Positions 11,104 to 25,404 are shown, numbered from the stretch's first letter. The stretch is 64,000 bases of DNA from Marchantia polymorpha subsp. ruderalis (GCA_037833965.1 AP031352.1:12628501-12692500), one strand, 5' to 3'. A program made the numbers and translations. Notes: generated from the sequence alone by a model not told the origin.

Positions 11104-11735
11104 GTGTTTTGAGTTTGTCATTGGATCAAATCAAGCAATTTTCCCTACAAATCTGGAGTTGTCGGTTGCCAAAATTAATCTGGTCAAAATTCCATATATT
11201 ATTAAATTTATATATTATACATCACCCATGCAGACAAGGGTAACGCGGGGAAGAGTAAGTTACTGTATGAATGTCTGCTCCCAAGACATCCGTGAGTGCT
11301 TGAATTTGTTGGTGATCGAGAATCTCAGTGTGCTTCTAGAACAAATTTGCGAATAGCTGTATAAACTTTTTGTGCTGCGAACTAAAACGGTGGAGAGCAA
11401 GTTGATCACGAAAGAAATAGAAAAATAGAAAAAATTACAAGTCGTGTACATTTCATATTTATTTACATTTTCTTATTTCTCATATAATTTCTTTAGGCAT
11501 GTTTGTTTTGATCAATGTGAATTTTTTGTTGGTTGTAATAATATATTTGTTCTTATCATTGTGAGTACTTTCTTGGGTAGATTAGAAAGGTTCAAGTACA
11601 TTTTGATCTTGATTTTTTTTGTTGAAATATAAATGATTAGGTAACTTTATTATCTTTCATTCATTTTGTTTCTTTTATATCATTTGTATAACATGTTTAT
11701 TTTGATCATTGTGAATTTTAGTATTTTCATATAAG

Positions 11736-11828
11736 ATTTCGGTTGAAAGCGGCTTCTCCATCATCAAAGGAAAAAAGATTATTTGTGTACAACCTGAACA
11801 GACTTTTATCGTTGAATATTATGTATGA
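11736..11828 (+). pseudogene. Possible hAT transposase C-terminal scrap
   Basis: A 30-codon stretch reads SVESGFSIIKGKK and then EQTFIVEYYV. This resembles the hAT dimerisation-domain consensus (SSERvFSi..., followed by a leucine-rich helix). The surrounding AT-rich DNA gives no further homology and no ends. It could belong to a second hAT relic or to a displaced part of the one at 0.4-2.2 kb. Confidence 0.35.
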
Positions 11829-13717
11829 GAAACGATTAAAATGACTATCGCTAATCCATCATACCAAAATATGTGTGAAATAATGAAATCACAGTGTTAA
11901 TACCAAAAATGCCAGAATGAAGGAGAAAAATTTGCTTGAACTTGGCATTTGCAAGATTTTAGAAGGGCTGCTCTAACAACGTCTACACACTGATAGGTTA
12001 TGGATCAGCAGACCGCAGGTTAATGTGCACTCAAGATCCAAATTGAGATCGAGTGTAAGCCTAAGGCTGCGAATACTGGCTACGCCGTCCCGTGGCTATC
12101 ATTTATCAAACATCCCTCACCGCGCGCGGAAAAGCAGACAGTAACGACGAGCTGTTTGCCCAGGAGCTAACTCAAGTTGTCCACACTTTGAATACGCCTC
12201 AACGGCATTCCTTGCATTCGATCGTTGGATCGATGAAGGGCGTCCTGGACGAAAAACCAAGAAGGATGGCGAGAATGATCGTTTTTCAAAGACGGAGCGA
12301 GGGATTGTCTCACCAGCTCGCACATGAAGACGGCAAAAGCATCGACTGATGAACTGGAAACCTGATGCACGGGTCAAGAATTTGATTTGATCAAAATCGA
12401 TCGTAGGTGGCATCTCTTCTGATCAGCTGGCGCTTAGTGGAAGTGCTACAATCTCCACACATGTGGATAGTTATGATCCTGTTTCTGTGTCTCTTGTCGC
12501 AGGTACTCCCGTTCTCATCAGATGCCGAAGCATTCGTCTGGTTTTTGATAGATGACGAATTCGAAGTGGATGATTATACCTCAGAAGTGGACGAGTTAGG
12601 AACATGGACCAGGTCCGTAATCCTCCCTGAGACCAGCATGCGGAAGAAGATGAAAAGCCCTTCGGAGACAATGGTTGCAAGTATCATCGAGAATGACATC
12701 GATGAAGCACGATGACGTCGATGTCAGCTGAAAGAATGGTATACATGAGCTCTTTTCCTGACGACGACTATAAGCGAATCAGATCTACTACAAAAGAGAG
12801 AACAAATGGAAATCTTCATCAAAAGAGTAGTAAGGACGCGATGCCGCTGGAATACTTTACCTGTTGGCGTATCGAGCTGTGAGTGAAAGGATACGATTGT
12901 TCACCGCACCTGCAGGCCCTCCGATAGCATGTCCGCTGTTGCGCATCCTTATAAAGCTACACCTTGTGAAACGACATGCATTCAAATATACATTAGCTTG
13001 AAAAACCAGTTCGGAGTCAATGACTCGTTTAGCATCTGATCTGGTAATCGTGTTCAGTTCAAAGATGTACGAATAAAATGGAGTCGAAGCTTTCTGCAAT
13101 AGTAGTATTACACCTTCTTCTTCTTCTATTTTTCTTGAACTTGAGTGAATGAGCAAATTACGTGGTCTCGTGGGATCCATTTATTTGAGGTCTTGCAACG
13201 TAGCGCAGACTTTGGGCATGGACTGCGATTTCTTGAAGGATGTGTTGTAACCCGTCAGTCTCGTGCATTTGGATTTTGAACATCTGCAAATACATAGAGT
13301 TACGCAGCTACTCATGAATCAATAGGATTCAAAACATCGGTACTATGTGCGTATCATATCCTGACGACCTGGAAGAGAATCTGTACCTGGAAAACACGGA
13401 AGGACACAAACGAGAAGGTGGTATGTCTTGTAGTGGGGATACCAAACACGGTAGATTGATTCCCAATGTTCCAGGTTGCTGTCGATTGGAAGAAACTCTT
13501 GTCATGACTACTGTCAGTGTCTCATGCACTTTCTCCATGTACACCAGTCACTGGAATTCAACATGGTACTCACATGATGTTATCTATAAACTCCCTAGGG
13601 CAGTTATTATCGCCTTGCAATTTCCTGCACCTCGCTTGACCAAGGTCACTACTATGTGTTAAAGTTCCGTTTCCTGGTTCCATAGAGCATGAAAAATAGT
13701 TCGGGAGAGCAGATGCT
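11829..13717. other. Unresolved region with short open stretches
   Basis: Less AT-rich than its surroundings from about 12,050. Open stretches of 85-107 codons occur on both strands (12092-12349, 12407-12715 and 13345-13662 plus; 12857-13180 minus). The stretch at 12407-12715 has a hydrophobic N-terminal segment and an acidic centre (EFEVDDYTSEVDE). None contains a recognisable domain, and I could not chain them into a spliced gene with consistent phases. Confidence 0.3.
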
Positions 13718-15100
13718 ATGGTGGCTTTCCATGTGACTGTCTTCTTCATCTGGGTGTTGCAATTTCTTCAGCTATCTCAACAGCAGTCGAGTCAGACTGT
13801 GATCTTACATCAACTTATTTGGAAGGTAAGTAGAACTGCCTTCCAATAGTAGACTTATGCTTCGATGCCAATCATGGCAACCTGGTTTTCACCTATTAGA
13901 TCATTAGATACTGTGAAATGTATTTTCGCAAGACGAGGGGAAACCACGAAGTCCAGACGAACAGAGAAAATCACTTCACTGATGTCTAACCAATGCTTCA
14001 AAATGAAAGCTTTGAATGGGACCTGGGTATCACAAGAGGCCTTGAGAAACCTTTGATACCCCTCCATTTCATAATCTTCAATAGGTTACGTACTGTTAAG
14101 ATTATAATTTTCCAATCAAATGAAGGCGGATTGCTGGGGCCTCTTTCCTCTAGTATGACGTTCGTGGAATGAACGAATTCTAATAGGAAGCTGATATCCT
14201 GTCAGAATTAGATGGATTATGACGGAGTGATGTTGAAAAGAAGACCTCAAAGTACTTGGAATACGTAAGTATATGACTTGTAAGAGTTGTTAACAAATTC
14301 CAAAGCCACCATGTTCAATGTTCGATTTAGGTCTGAGGTTTGATGCATTCTGCTCTGTACCTGAATCTCTTCAGGCAGTGATAATAGCATGGTGATATAC
14401 ATAGTCTGTAAGTTACATTTTCTTCAGGTACATGGTCACCATATTGGCCATCAGTCTTGTGCATGTGGCTTCTGCCGACCTACTAGGACTTCCGAAAGAA
14501 GTCAAGTTAGAACCATTCCAGCACCTTCGAATGGGAGCTCTTATGAACTTGCCAAATGTGACTTCGTTTTCTTTCAGAAGGTTTGCAAGTTGCAAGTTCG
14601 CATATTTCCTGTATGAACATTTCGTTTGATCCCATTCACGACAGACGACACCTACAGACACACATTCTTCAATGGTTTGCGCATTTGCTTACTGTGTCCA
14701 CCTTTAACGTACTTCTCAACGGCATCCGATCGGATGATTTTCACTATCAATGTGAGCTGCGATTCGGAAGACCTTAGAACGTGGGCATCAAGGAACGACC
14801 TTCCGCGTGCAATAACAGAATTCGGTTCCACGTCCATAATGAGAAGCTGAGTTGAAAAAGAGACTTTTTCGACCAGCTCGCACATCATTCTATCAGGATA
14901 TCAGTGCAAGTGCTCTGATAAACTGGACCCTTGAACTGGGTGATTCAGCAAGTCATGCGATCAGCGCACCGGAAAGGCTACAACGTCACCAGTTTGTGAT
15001 TGAAGTTAATGAGGGTGGTAAGGCAAGTCTGTGGAGATCACTGCCACGAGAAGTGGCTCGAAATATCTGGGTTGTGAACACTGGAAAGATGAACGAATAA
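13718..15100 (+). other. Gene-like region, possible spliced secreted protein, unresolved
   Basis: An ATG at 13718 opens 36 codons with a signal-peptide-like core (MVAFHVTVFFIWVLQFLQL) and ends at 13825 on a consensus donor (AAG then GTAAGT). A CAG at about 14417 precedes another hydrophobic stretch (TILAISLVHVASADLLGL), and a further donor-like GTAAGT lies near 14265. I could not connect these with phase-consistent introns; the middle pieces have stops in all plus frames. It may be a decayed gene, a gene with small exons I cannot place, or chance. Confidence 0.2.
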
Positions 15101-16770
15101 GTCGTAAGCTATCGGACAATCCGACACCCGAGAAATGATCAGGATCGTCAGGGAAATGTGGAGTCCATTCTGTCCACCTCGAGGTTGATGCAGACACCGG
15201 ATGAACTGCAATCGCATGCAGGCGGCGAAACCGGGAGGAAATGTCAAGAGCAGCTCTCTGTGAGCTTTCAATCTCGAGCCACTGGAACTTGGGTTTGTGA
15301 TTCTGCGTGTGCGACTGGACAAGCAGAAGGAGCTTGGAAGGTCCTGAACACGAGATTGTGGACTCAAACTTGACAGTGACTCCATGTGCCAGAAGCAATC
15401 AGAACTATTTTTCTTCAGAATTTGAACTGTACGGAGAGCTCTGGCTGCATGCCTCTGTATAATCTTCCTCGGCATTCGCCTTTGGCTGCATGCAGATCTG
15501 AATTAAAAGTTCGAATATTTAGCCGTGCTTAGAGCTCTAGCCTGCATGAAGTGGTGTACTGGATAAATCTATAGAACGTGTCCTTTGATAAGAGTACCGT
15601 AAAAGCTCGACGCTCAGCACTATATCATGTGCAAAGCGTTCATGCTAACTGCGTTTCTTTGTCAAGATCTCTTGTGAAGTTTCTTGCTCGTGTTATTTTG
15701 TGTTCGGCAGCATGAATTCAAGTTCTGGCGCTAAGTGCTGCTTAGTTTCTTGATGTCATTTTATTGCGAGTCACTTTGAGATATTTAGTACTCAATGTTC
15801 TTTTCATACGTCAGTAGGTATTGTGATTGTAGTCAAGATTTTAATTTCTCCAGTGCTAGAATATTTTCATTCATAGTTATGGACGGAGACCTACTGACAA
15901 TGGTACACGTAAAGGGTTTCTTCGACAGTGTAAGTAGAAGTTCTTGGCCATGGTTGTCAACAGGCGTTCAGCTTATTGAAGATCATATTAATATTTCCAA
16001 AAAAAACTAAATTGTTCATCGAATGTTATGTTTTTTTACATTTTTGTATTGAATATACATATTTTTATAATATTTTTTCTTTCAATGTGATTCTTCAAAA
16101 ATTGAACATTTTTGAACGTGTTGTTATAATTTGTATTATTTGATTATAGTATACATTATAGATGAAAAAAATTTATTATAATAAAAATAAGAAGATGAAA
16201 TCTTGATGCATTATAGAATATATTTTTAAAAAATATATTTTTGGTATATATGTTTTAGAAATTAGAATCTTAAATCTAACGTTTGTCACTTCTTAAACTC
16301 AACTAAAATTTTAGTAAACTCTCCTATCTTGCACTTTGGTATTGATAGTTCTATTTAAATTCAATTACGCAAGATGAAAAGTACATCTTATAGCTTAATT
16401 TATTTTAGAAACATAGGAAGTGTTTTCAAAATCAGTGTTGCCACACTTTTAAAGTCAGAATGTGTGAGTCCATTTCAAAGATGATAGAGAAAACTGTGAT
16501 TATTGCTTTCCAGTAAGGAAACTAAAAGTTAGTTTAGTACTAATCATCCGCTTGCGTAATTCTCTCATTGTCGCATCAATTAGAATTGAGAGTTGACTTA
16601 GCATTTTAGCTAATTCTGAAACGATTTGATTTCAGATTATGCCAATGCTAGCTACAATTTTCTATTCTGAATCTATTTGTGGTATTTTACTTGAAGAGAA
16701 AATTAAAAAATGATTTTGCAATAATATATTTTTAAATTTCTAACTTACCTACAATTGTACAAACATTAAA

Positions 16771-16802
<32 letters not shown>

Positions 16803-18003
16803 TAAACCTTGAGTGATGTTCAAATAATATATCCAGCATTTTCTCTGAAAGTAACTAACCGGATGCATCTAAAGCTTTCAGCCACGACGTTGACGAAACT
16901 ATTTTCCGACCGAGTTGTGGTATATATAGTAGGATTGTTGACCAATCCTTCACCACTCATCAGGTTCAGCAAACCGTGTATCTAAAGTGAGAATCGATAT
17001 GAAACATAGAAGCATTTTGTTACAAAGGTTTGAGAAAATCTTACAGCATGATCTGAAGCATCAACTCTACAGCGAATCTGCCGTTCCTGCTCAGCCAAGA
17101 TTCATTTCAATCGATAATGAATTGCACTAGAAACAAACTTCTTGGGCTGGAAGTTATGTATTTGACCGTAAAATCTTGTGGCGATCTGGTAACATCCTCT
17201 TTCATTCCATGAATTGAGTCAATGGAGTTGAACATGGAAATTGCATTGTAAATGATGAAAATGTCGAGTTGAATGATATACATTGTACAAGAATACTGTA
17301 TGCAATCCTTGGTGTTCCTACACATGCATGATAGCATGAAGGTTAGCTCCACCACCCTTTAATTTCAAATCAAGTCTCTCTTGTTGCCTCTTCTACTCTC
17401 TGTATTGTCATTGGTAACTGATTAGTATATGACGACGATATTGCATATTATTACCAACATCAGACAAGTATTTGTTTGATAATTACATTCGGTTTGGATT
17501 GATTAGTACAAGATTCCAGAACAAAAGATATGTGGAGCACCGCAAGAATTTGATGCTAACTCAAGGACTGTGAAACCTGGCCTTAACAGAACACAATTGA
17601 TTGTAGTTTATACCTGCAAAGCTTGTGTAACTTGAAGGAAAAATAAATAGCAAATCCAACCTCACCATCGACGTTATACACTCTTGAACAACTTCATCAT
17701 ACTAACATGTTCAACTATAATAATAGAGTGAGAAAATGATGTTGTATTTTTCACACGTAGGTGAAGCGTAGATATTCCAAATTAAATGGGTGGACCAGTC
17801 AGTTTATGGAACGACGGAGATGTACAATTGCAATGAAAAGTAATCATACTCGAGTTTGGAGTAGTATTCTTCACCAGCAATTTCCTCATTGATTAGCAAC
17901 TTGATATGGCGAGGATGAATGATATGTTGGGGATTTATTTGCGGGTTTGAACCGTAAAGTCCTGTTATAGTGTGGTTCTCCATATTTCATATACTTTTAT
18001 GCA
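15101..18003. other. AT-rich intergenic DNA, no gene seen
   Basis: From about 15,990 to 16,850 the sequence is extremely AT-rich and includes an alternating AT run near 16,770-16,802. From 16,850 to 18,003 it returns to moderate composition with only short open stretches. Confidence 0.4.
16768..16802. repeat. (AT)n microsatellite
   Basis: Alternating AT/TA dinucleotides interrupted once near the left end. Confidence 0.85.
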
Positions 18004-21000
18004 TCAGCGAGTAAAGTTTTGTATACTTCGAGTATAGAGTTCTTTTCGTTTATGCAAATCAGTGCTTACAGGCTCTGAAGGAAAGGTTTCTGAGGCTTGT
18101 GTTAAACGTCTGGAACAGACCTTCTCCAGATTCCTCATGCTTGAGACATTGGCTTCTGATGGACATTGACATTGTCTTGTGAGCTGTGATTCTAAACCTT
18201 GGTTTACAAAGTTTCTCGTGGCCATTGTCACCGAGGGTAAATGATCGTCTACATGAGTAGTAGTCGCTGGTACATGCAAGCACCGATCGACAAACTCATG
18301 AAAATGTCTACTTCTAATCAGATCATTCACTTCCTGATATATCAACACAGAATGGTCAACGACCAATTCACTGACAGCCCCGTGAGTGATCCCTTCGGAG
18401 TAGTCACTACATTGTGATGTTATTTGAAAGTGATTCTAGCGTGCTGATCAACATTCTCAATGAGAGAAAGTCGTATCTCAATAGAGACAAACAGGTTTGT
18501 GACTTAGTTCGCCCACTCAGCCAAATACAAGTCAATAGAGCTGAGAAAAACGCTTGGTCTCAGGTCCGTGATATCCACATGGCGATGGAACGATCGTGGC
18601 AGTCGTTAATCTTAACTTAAGACTTGGCAAATACGATTAGCATGGAGTAGATCTTAGCACCCAACGATTTGACACTAGATCTATTTTGGAGTCTTGCAGC
18701 GTGATACCCCGAGTAAGTTATCAGAAGAAAATGATGCACTCCTTGTTCGATTACCTATCAGCGCTACTTGTAGATGTCTTCATGATCTGATCTGATCCCA
18801 TTATAGTTTCTTGACTTATAGTGTAAATAAGGGATCATTGATCCTACCTCCAGAGAGCAACTACAATCAAGAATTCGTTTGAGAAGTATAAGTAGATTTC
18901 ATGTGGATTAGTGTCTGCGAGACTATGACATTTTGACTAAATTTATACGTATATAACATTAACAATGATTTCATTGTGATTTTTGATTTGGCTTTTCATC
19001 TATGTTAACTAGACAGTACTTGATTTTTTATAATCTCTCACTATATATATATATAATATTATGAAAATTTCTCATTTAACCTTGAAAAATCTGGAGATTG
19101 TTTGAACTTCGAAGGATAATAATATTAGAAGTCAAAGAATACTTCAGTACAGAAAAATGTAATCATTTGACAAATTTGTCAAATTCCCAGCGTCCTCTTC
19201 TTTTGGGATATGATGAGTTTGTCCCATACATAAATCACTTACAGGCTAACACATACGCTTTGCTGTATCATATTAAAGACCTACTTACCCTTTGTGAAGT
19301 TTACACATGAGATGAAGTTTTCAGCTCATTCTCCACCAGTTCATCTCACATTCTTTATTTATCGATTCTTTCTTCCATGATTATTGTGTATTATGTACTA
19401 TGCACATTAATTAAATCAGATGCCCATTAATTTCTTTTGTATTAAAACAGATTTAAATCGACATTCATGCCAGTTGCAAGATAGTTTGCGTGTCGGGAGC
19501 TTTACGCTTTCGAACAAAGCTAAGAATCATTGCTCGGATTCCCGTACTTAGATCATGAGAATCAGTCTGAAGCATGTTCTTCTAGTCAGCTAGATTACAC
19601 ACCTACCCAAATTTTTAAATCTAGTTGAACACAAGTTTGCCATTATTCTGTTCAGCGCTTCAGTCATCTGTAGGCTGTAATCTGGATTCTCAGGGCCAAA
19701 AGTTTTGAACATCATAATCAGAAGACATGGGAGAATCAGGTTTGATGTGTGATCACTTGAGGGCCCACACAGGTTAATGTATAAACTGCACCGAGCTCAG
19801 TGTCTTATATCGTTCGATACGGATTTCATAATCTCAAAGTTTTCCAAGAAGATCCAATGTTTGAGTACTGGTACACTTAAACCGATGTACACTGGAGAAA
19901 CAACTTGTATTCTCGTTCGCAATTTTGGAATGTGAAGTACCTGGAGAGGAACTCTTAGTGCGTGAATTAACCAAATTTCATATAGATTTGAATCCTTCTG
20001 ACGAAGTTTAGTCATGCAACTGTAATTCTGAATTGGAATTCAAGGTCAAACCACTGAAACAGTTGGACTTCAACATAGGGTTCTCGATATCCAAGTAAAA
20101 TTAATGATCGATTTTTTGAGTCTAAGAATTCATTGGGAAACTGCTGTATGTTAAGCACTGGACTGTTCCTTATACCATTACTAAGAAATTCGCCGACCAT
20201 GACTTTATCCTCGTAGTTTAAGTCCGAAAGTTGCGTGAAGAGACTTGAAAGATCCTTTTCTGGATCAAGCAGTTGCTCACAAGAACTTACCAGACTGCTG
20301 ATCGCGATGTAGAAGCTGATTACAGGAAAGAAGAAATGAAATCCAAGATGCTCCTCTGTACAAGGGACATATTTGGAAGCGGCGGACCATTTTGTATCAG
20401 TCAATCTCTCTCTCTCTCTCTCAAAGAGCAAGTTATAAATCACGGATTTGTACAAGTGTGTGACCAGTCTGCTGCAGTACATTCAGACCTGTCAGCCCGA
20501 AGCTGGGCAAACCTCGCAATGCCAGAGTCATCCCCAGGATCCCCAGGAATCAGCGCTCACTCATTCAGCCTCCGAGTAAACAACGCTGCTTGTCCAGAGA
20601 GAGCAACTCTCTCGCGTATCCGAGACGTACGTGCTTCACGCGAATTCGAAGCTGCTGCCAAAAGACTGCGACGAACGGTGTGGATGCATAACACAGTCTC
20701 CGATCCTTGCCTTGTCGCTGGCGACTCGGCATTAAGAAGGTTGTCGACTGGTATGCGACGATGACGAGGATGAGAATGGACAAGAACTCGGCGTTGTTCC
20801 GAACACAGGCATCCTCCTGACCTGGGTTCAGTGCGAGCCTTGCCCAGTGAATGATCCAACTTTTAGATCGAACATTTTCTCCCAGATGTTGGTTCCATGA
20901 GATGCATTTCGCTCATATTTCTCCAGATCTGACCAGGACCTCATTTCTATTCGCTCGCCTAAGAGCTGGTTAGTTGCTCACCGTGAAATATCCAACAATG

Positions 21001-21553
21001 GTATGTTTACTAGATTGTTGAACATGCTATATGATCCCATCTTGTTCCACGTATATATATGTATGAACTTGTTTGTCATACATACAGCATCGAAAACATT
21101 CTTGATACATCCGAACAAACCAACACATGTAAAGTAATACCCATCTTGATTTCTAAAATAATATGACAAGATAGCAGAATTAGAAATAACTTTGTTGTTT
21201 CATTCAACTTTGATATAAAATAGCCATTTCAATCTTGATGCATCACTTCCTACGTCAGCTAATTTCGTCGAATAGATGATATATTTGGTGAATGACATCA
21301 TTTAAGATGTACTTGGACGTAATATTTAATATGCATTATTTGATTCATTGAAAAACCCTAAAATTCCATTCTATTAAAAGATTTTACCATTTATCCTACA
21401 TCAATGCACTTTGTAACCTCTTAAAAGATGCATGACATTATTGATAGTAACTCCATTATGTAATTTTGACAAAATGTTAAGTTTCACTACTACGAGATGT
21501 TGATAGCTTTCTCTAGTTTGCGTCGAGAACTATATTGCATTGACATTATTTTG
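18004..21553. other. Intergenic DNA, no supported gene
   Basis: This includes an open stretch of 120 codons on the minus strand (18004-18366), one of 156 codons on the minus strand (20012-20482) and one of 163 codons on the plus strand (20273-20764) that overlaps the previous one. The overlap, the lack of domains and the low-complexity (CT)n tract at 20403-20422 make all three unconvincing. The interval 18,900-19,450 is AT-rich. Confidence 0.35.
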
Positions 21554-21791
21554 GGGAGCCGCTAATCACCACTCACTCCCAAAAAGCGCATCCAAAACAA
21601 CACTTACATCACCATGGATCGTTACGAAGAACTTACCAGAGCAACCTATTCTAGTCTAAAGGTTGTCCGCACGGCTCTAAATTCACACCTTGCCGATGAA
21701 GGCTAGTGCTTTCCATCCAACCCAATCAGAGTGCGAGAAAAGTGCGCAGGGGTTTTTTAAAATTGGGAGTAGGTGGTGACTAGCGGCTCCC
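21554..21791. mobile_element. 238-bp MITE with 8-bp target duplication
   Basis: Terminal inverted repeats of about 29 bp: the left end reads GGGAGCCGCTAATCACCAC and the reverse complement of the right end reads GGGAGCCGCTAGTCACCAC, both continuing into ACTCCCAA. The element is flanked on both sides by TTATTTTG (21546-21553 and 21792-21799), a perfect 8-bp target-site duplication. An 8-bp duplication fits hAT- or Merlin-type transposition; the GGGAG ends are not the usual CAGGG of hAT, so the superfamily is open. An ATG at 21614 opens 30 codons (MDRYEELTRATYSS at the start) ending at 21706, which may be the remnant N-terminus of a parent transposase. The perfect duplication points to a fairly young insertion. 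Confidence 0.9.
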
Positions 21792-21799
21792 TTATTTTG

Positions 21800-22819
21800 C
21801 TTTGAAAGCACCTAAACGTCCAGGTATAGAGTTCTTTGTGTGAATATTTTCTCTGAAATTTGTGTACTAGTCATCCCCTATTTGGCAGTTTTGCATCACT
21901 CTATGCTACAAAGCAAAGTTTGAGACATCTAATAACCGAATCATTCATTTCCATCAAACTTTACATAAATTTGTACTTTGTACTTACAATATTTTTTGAA
22001 TAACTTTTGACAATGTTCGTACACCAATGTACCATGAAAAAAAAAAGTTCCAAGATGTTTAATGTATCACATAAATAATTGCTGCATCGGTTATCTATTT
22101 ATCACACATTTTTTTCCAGTTTATCTCAAAATTCATTAATATAACTTCCAATTCTTGAATTATTTTCAAAAATTTTAATTCACAGAATTTTTTTTAAAAA
22201 GGTCAAATTATCAATCAAAGTTGTTACATTTATTGCAATCTTACAACTCTGATGTCATTTGTATGTCTATGTATATATATCTATTGCAATAGAAAATTAT
22301 TCATTTGATTTCTCAATGCATGTTTCTTAAGAATAATAATAATTTTTCAACAAATCTATCATAGCAATATACAGGCAGAATATCAGTGATATAAAACATT
22401 ATCTTACATAAGCATAAAAATCAAGAGCTCTCAATTGCATTTACTGGATTAAAAATATTCATACAAAGGTTTTTTTTTGCAATCAATTATGTATGTTTTT
22501 AGGATAAGTTTAGTTTTTACAGATATATATATAAATTTAAAAAATAAAAGCGTAGACAAAAAAATTAAAAATTATGTTTTTAAAATTAAGATCAATAAGA
22601 TATAAAATTATTGCAAAAATTATCCATTGATAAATCAATCATTTATGCAAGATTTAACTGAAGTTTCATTTGAAATTTTGAATTCTCTCAAATTCCTGTT
22701 GCAGCTTGTAATATATTAACAAATGTCGACCTTGCGGTGCAAGTTTAGTGAATTTACGACTTCAATCCAGTTTATATAGAAGTTTCAATTAAAAAATTTT
22801 CATATGATTTTTCTTTAAA

Positions 22820-22858
<39 letters not shown>

Positions 22859-24399
22859 TAAAGCACTTAATTGAGAAAATCTACGTTTTCAAATATAAAT
22901 CTAATCACATTCAAATTTGTATAGTCAAATCGAAATAGATTATGAGCCATAAAACATTTAAAAATATATTTTCCCCAGAAAAAGATTCAGTTTAATTCAA
23001 CAATAAAGATAAATTCTGAGCCTTAAACTAGTTTGGGCAATATATGAGAAAATATATGTGAGATATTCAGATTTTCATTTGAAGATATATTTAAATCTTG
23101 AATATGAACCAAAAGTTCTTTAAATTCATAATTAAATACTATGAAAATCTTATTATTACCAAGAAATAATCTTCACATATTTGATACTATAAAATTTTAA
23201 TGCCATAGTGCTAATCTGAATACCATTTAAAATTTGGGGTATTGTAGAATATATTAAATTATATCTTCGAAAAGACTGTATACATAAATGTGAACTTAAG
23301 AGAAAATTTTATATTATATATATGAAATATAAATATGTATTTTTAAAATATATACGTTTATTTCATGTTGTATTTTGAAGCATATATGGTTTTTATCATA
23401 CAAAAATTACATTATTGTCATTAAAAAGACATGGTCAGTATGTTGTTACATGATTGAACTCAAGATTGTTATCAATTTTCTTCCAACACGATAGAGATTA
23501 AAACATCATTGATAGAGGGGCTTACATAACGAAGTAGAGTATGTAGAAGACTATACAAGGAAGCAATCTATCCGATAGTGCGTAACATTTGAAAACTGTG
23601 TCTTACAAACCTTGCTTTTTGGCACTTAACCCGGGCTTAACATACATTTGAAGCTCAGCTTATGATTGAACATCAGCTATCTCATGACTGGAATCTTTGG
23701 CGTTTTCAGACAGTTTCGCTCAATGCTAAGGTCATGACCAGAGTAAAAGTATGACACGTTGATAGTTGAAAAGACCTGTTGTGATATAGCTGTGTGGGTT
23801 TATAACATGCATGTTGCATACGTTTAGACAGTGACATCGTCCTCAATGTGTGACATTGTCATTAGAGAGGCATGAGCACAATATAGGCGTCCAACATCAT
23901 AATACAAGTCCAACAATATCCTTAGAACCAGCAGAAAATAACTGAGGCTGAGATTATTGGAGCTTTCTCCGCGTCGTTCCACGGGGCGGCTGCGGATTGG
24001 AAAAGGACGGGAACTGATCCGGCATCATGTGTTCTTTTGGAAAATAGCTTCCAAATGTTTCCTAGTCATCACTATCCGGTAAAAGCGTAGATAAAAAAGA
24101 TCAAAAAGAGCTATTATCACTCTTCAGTCGAAACTCCAAAAGATTGAGGAGACACTTTATATGTAGATATACATAATATACAATATAACCTTGCATTTAC
24201 ATTTACATTTACGTACATAGTTTTTTTTTGAAATAATTTTTTTCGAGCTGATTGAACTCCTAGTTGATAAATGGAGACGAAGAACAAGAAGAACCTAAGT
24301 CGAAGTTCTGAAAACACACCGAACAATCTGAACAGAATCTGTATATTCACGTACACCACGGAACAAGGAGGGCCCGAATAAAACAAATGGTTGTTTGAG
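21800..24399. other. Long AT-rich intergenic DNA, no gene seen
   Basis: Very AT-rich from 21,900 to 23,420, with a TA dinucleotide run at about 22,827-22,856. The stretch 23,450-24,100 is more balanced but shows no open stretch with a recognisable domain. No element ends were found. Confidence 0.4.
22827..22856. repeat. (TA)n microsatellite
   Basis: Uninterrupted alternating TA tract inside AT-rich intergenic DNA. Confidence 0.85.
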
Positions 24400-25404
24400 C
24401 CGAGGAAGAAGTGTGAGCGAGTGAATCTGATGGAGAGAGAGGATATAAGTGCTTAATGTTTGACGCCCACGAAACATGTGCGAAGAGCAGACAGGTCAGG
24501 GTCACGGCGTGTGTACAAGAAGACGACGCGCCCAGCGACAGGCATCGGTCGTAGTAGGAGGAGAGAAAGGCGCAGAGGGAGGCGGCAACAATCGAGCTGC
24601 AAGAGAAAGGGTAGAGGACGACAATGTCCGCTGCGGCGCCACGTTTCTTGAACTGAGACGACGAGGTTCCGGTGGAATTTCCCGGGGTCCAATCAAAATT
24701 TTGACCTGGCTTAAAAGGGTAAAATGAAGAGTTGAATCAAAGTCCGAGTGAGCGTCGGACCGAGCGAGGGGTTTGGTTTGCAGATTCCCGCCCCGATGAT
24801 AGACAGAAGGAAAAAGACGGCCCAAAAACATATAGTCGAGAATTGTTGAGGCTATCGGCGGTGGGTCAGGTCACTCTCTGAATGGCACCATCCTTTGTTT
24901 CGGCAATGTGGAGGAAATGCCCGTTCTAGAGTGCAAACTGGTGATTGTATATTTTAGAGTGGAACGGTGTAATTACTGAAGTGATTCTGAGTGCGGCGGT
25001 GAATTCTGATTTCACATCTCCTCTTGCGAAAATTTGTGATTTCAATCCAGTGCAGGCACACTATTTAGGTCATTATCGAAACCGATTACTTGTGAATTCT
25101 CTTCACAGGATTTTGTTATTACTGTGAAGAAAAATTGTGAAAACGTCCGTGAGTGGCATGCGTGTGTTTGCCGATAATGGGAGGAACATCAGGTATTACA
25201 TGATCACGAAGTCGCTGTTTGAAACTTGCAATGTCAATGTTGAGTTGTAGATATGAATGATGGACCTTGTTCAGTTTTTTTCGCTCTCAATTGCTCATAT
25301 CGACTTCATAGTGATGGAATATTCTTGGAACTTCCGGTGCAGTTGAAGCCCCGTCGCCGGGTGTCAATAATTCGTATCCAGCAGTAGTTCTCGAAAGGTT
25401 GAAC
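24400..25404 (+). promoter_or_regulatory. Presumed promoter and 5' leader of the AAA+ gene
   Basis: The composition changes from AT-rich to GC-rich between about 24,450 and 24,830 and then becomes balanced up to the start codon at 25405. Several overlapping open stretches on both strands at 24,453-24,831 look like by-products of the GC-rich, purine-biased sequence rather than genes. I see no definite TATA box or initiator, so this is an inference from position and composition. Confidence 0.35.

Noticed and set aside
20012-20764. Overlapping 156- and 163-codon stretches around the (CT)n tract
   Set aside because: They are on opposite strands, are extended by the simple repeat, and neither has a domain.
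24453-24831. Arg-rich open stretches (60-109 codons) on both strands
   Set aside because: By-products of GC-rich, purine-biased sequence in the presumed promoter of the AAA+ gene.
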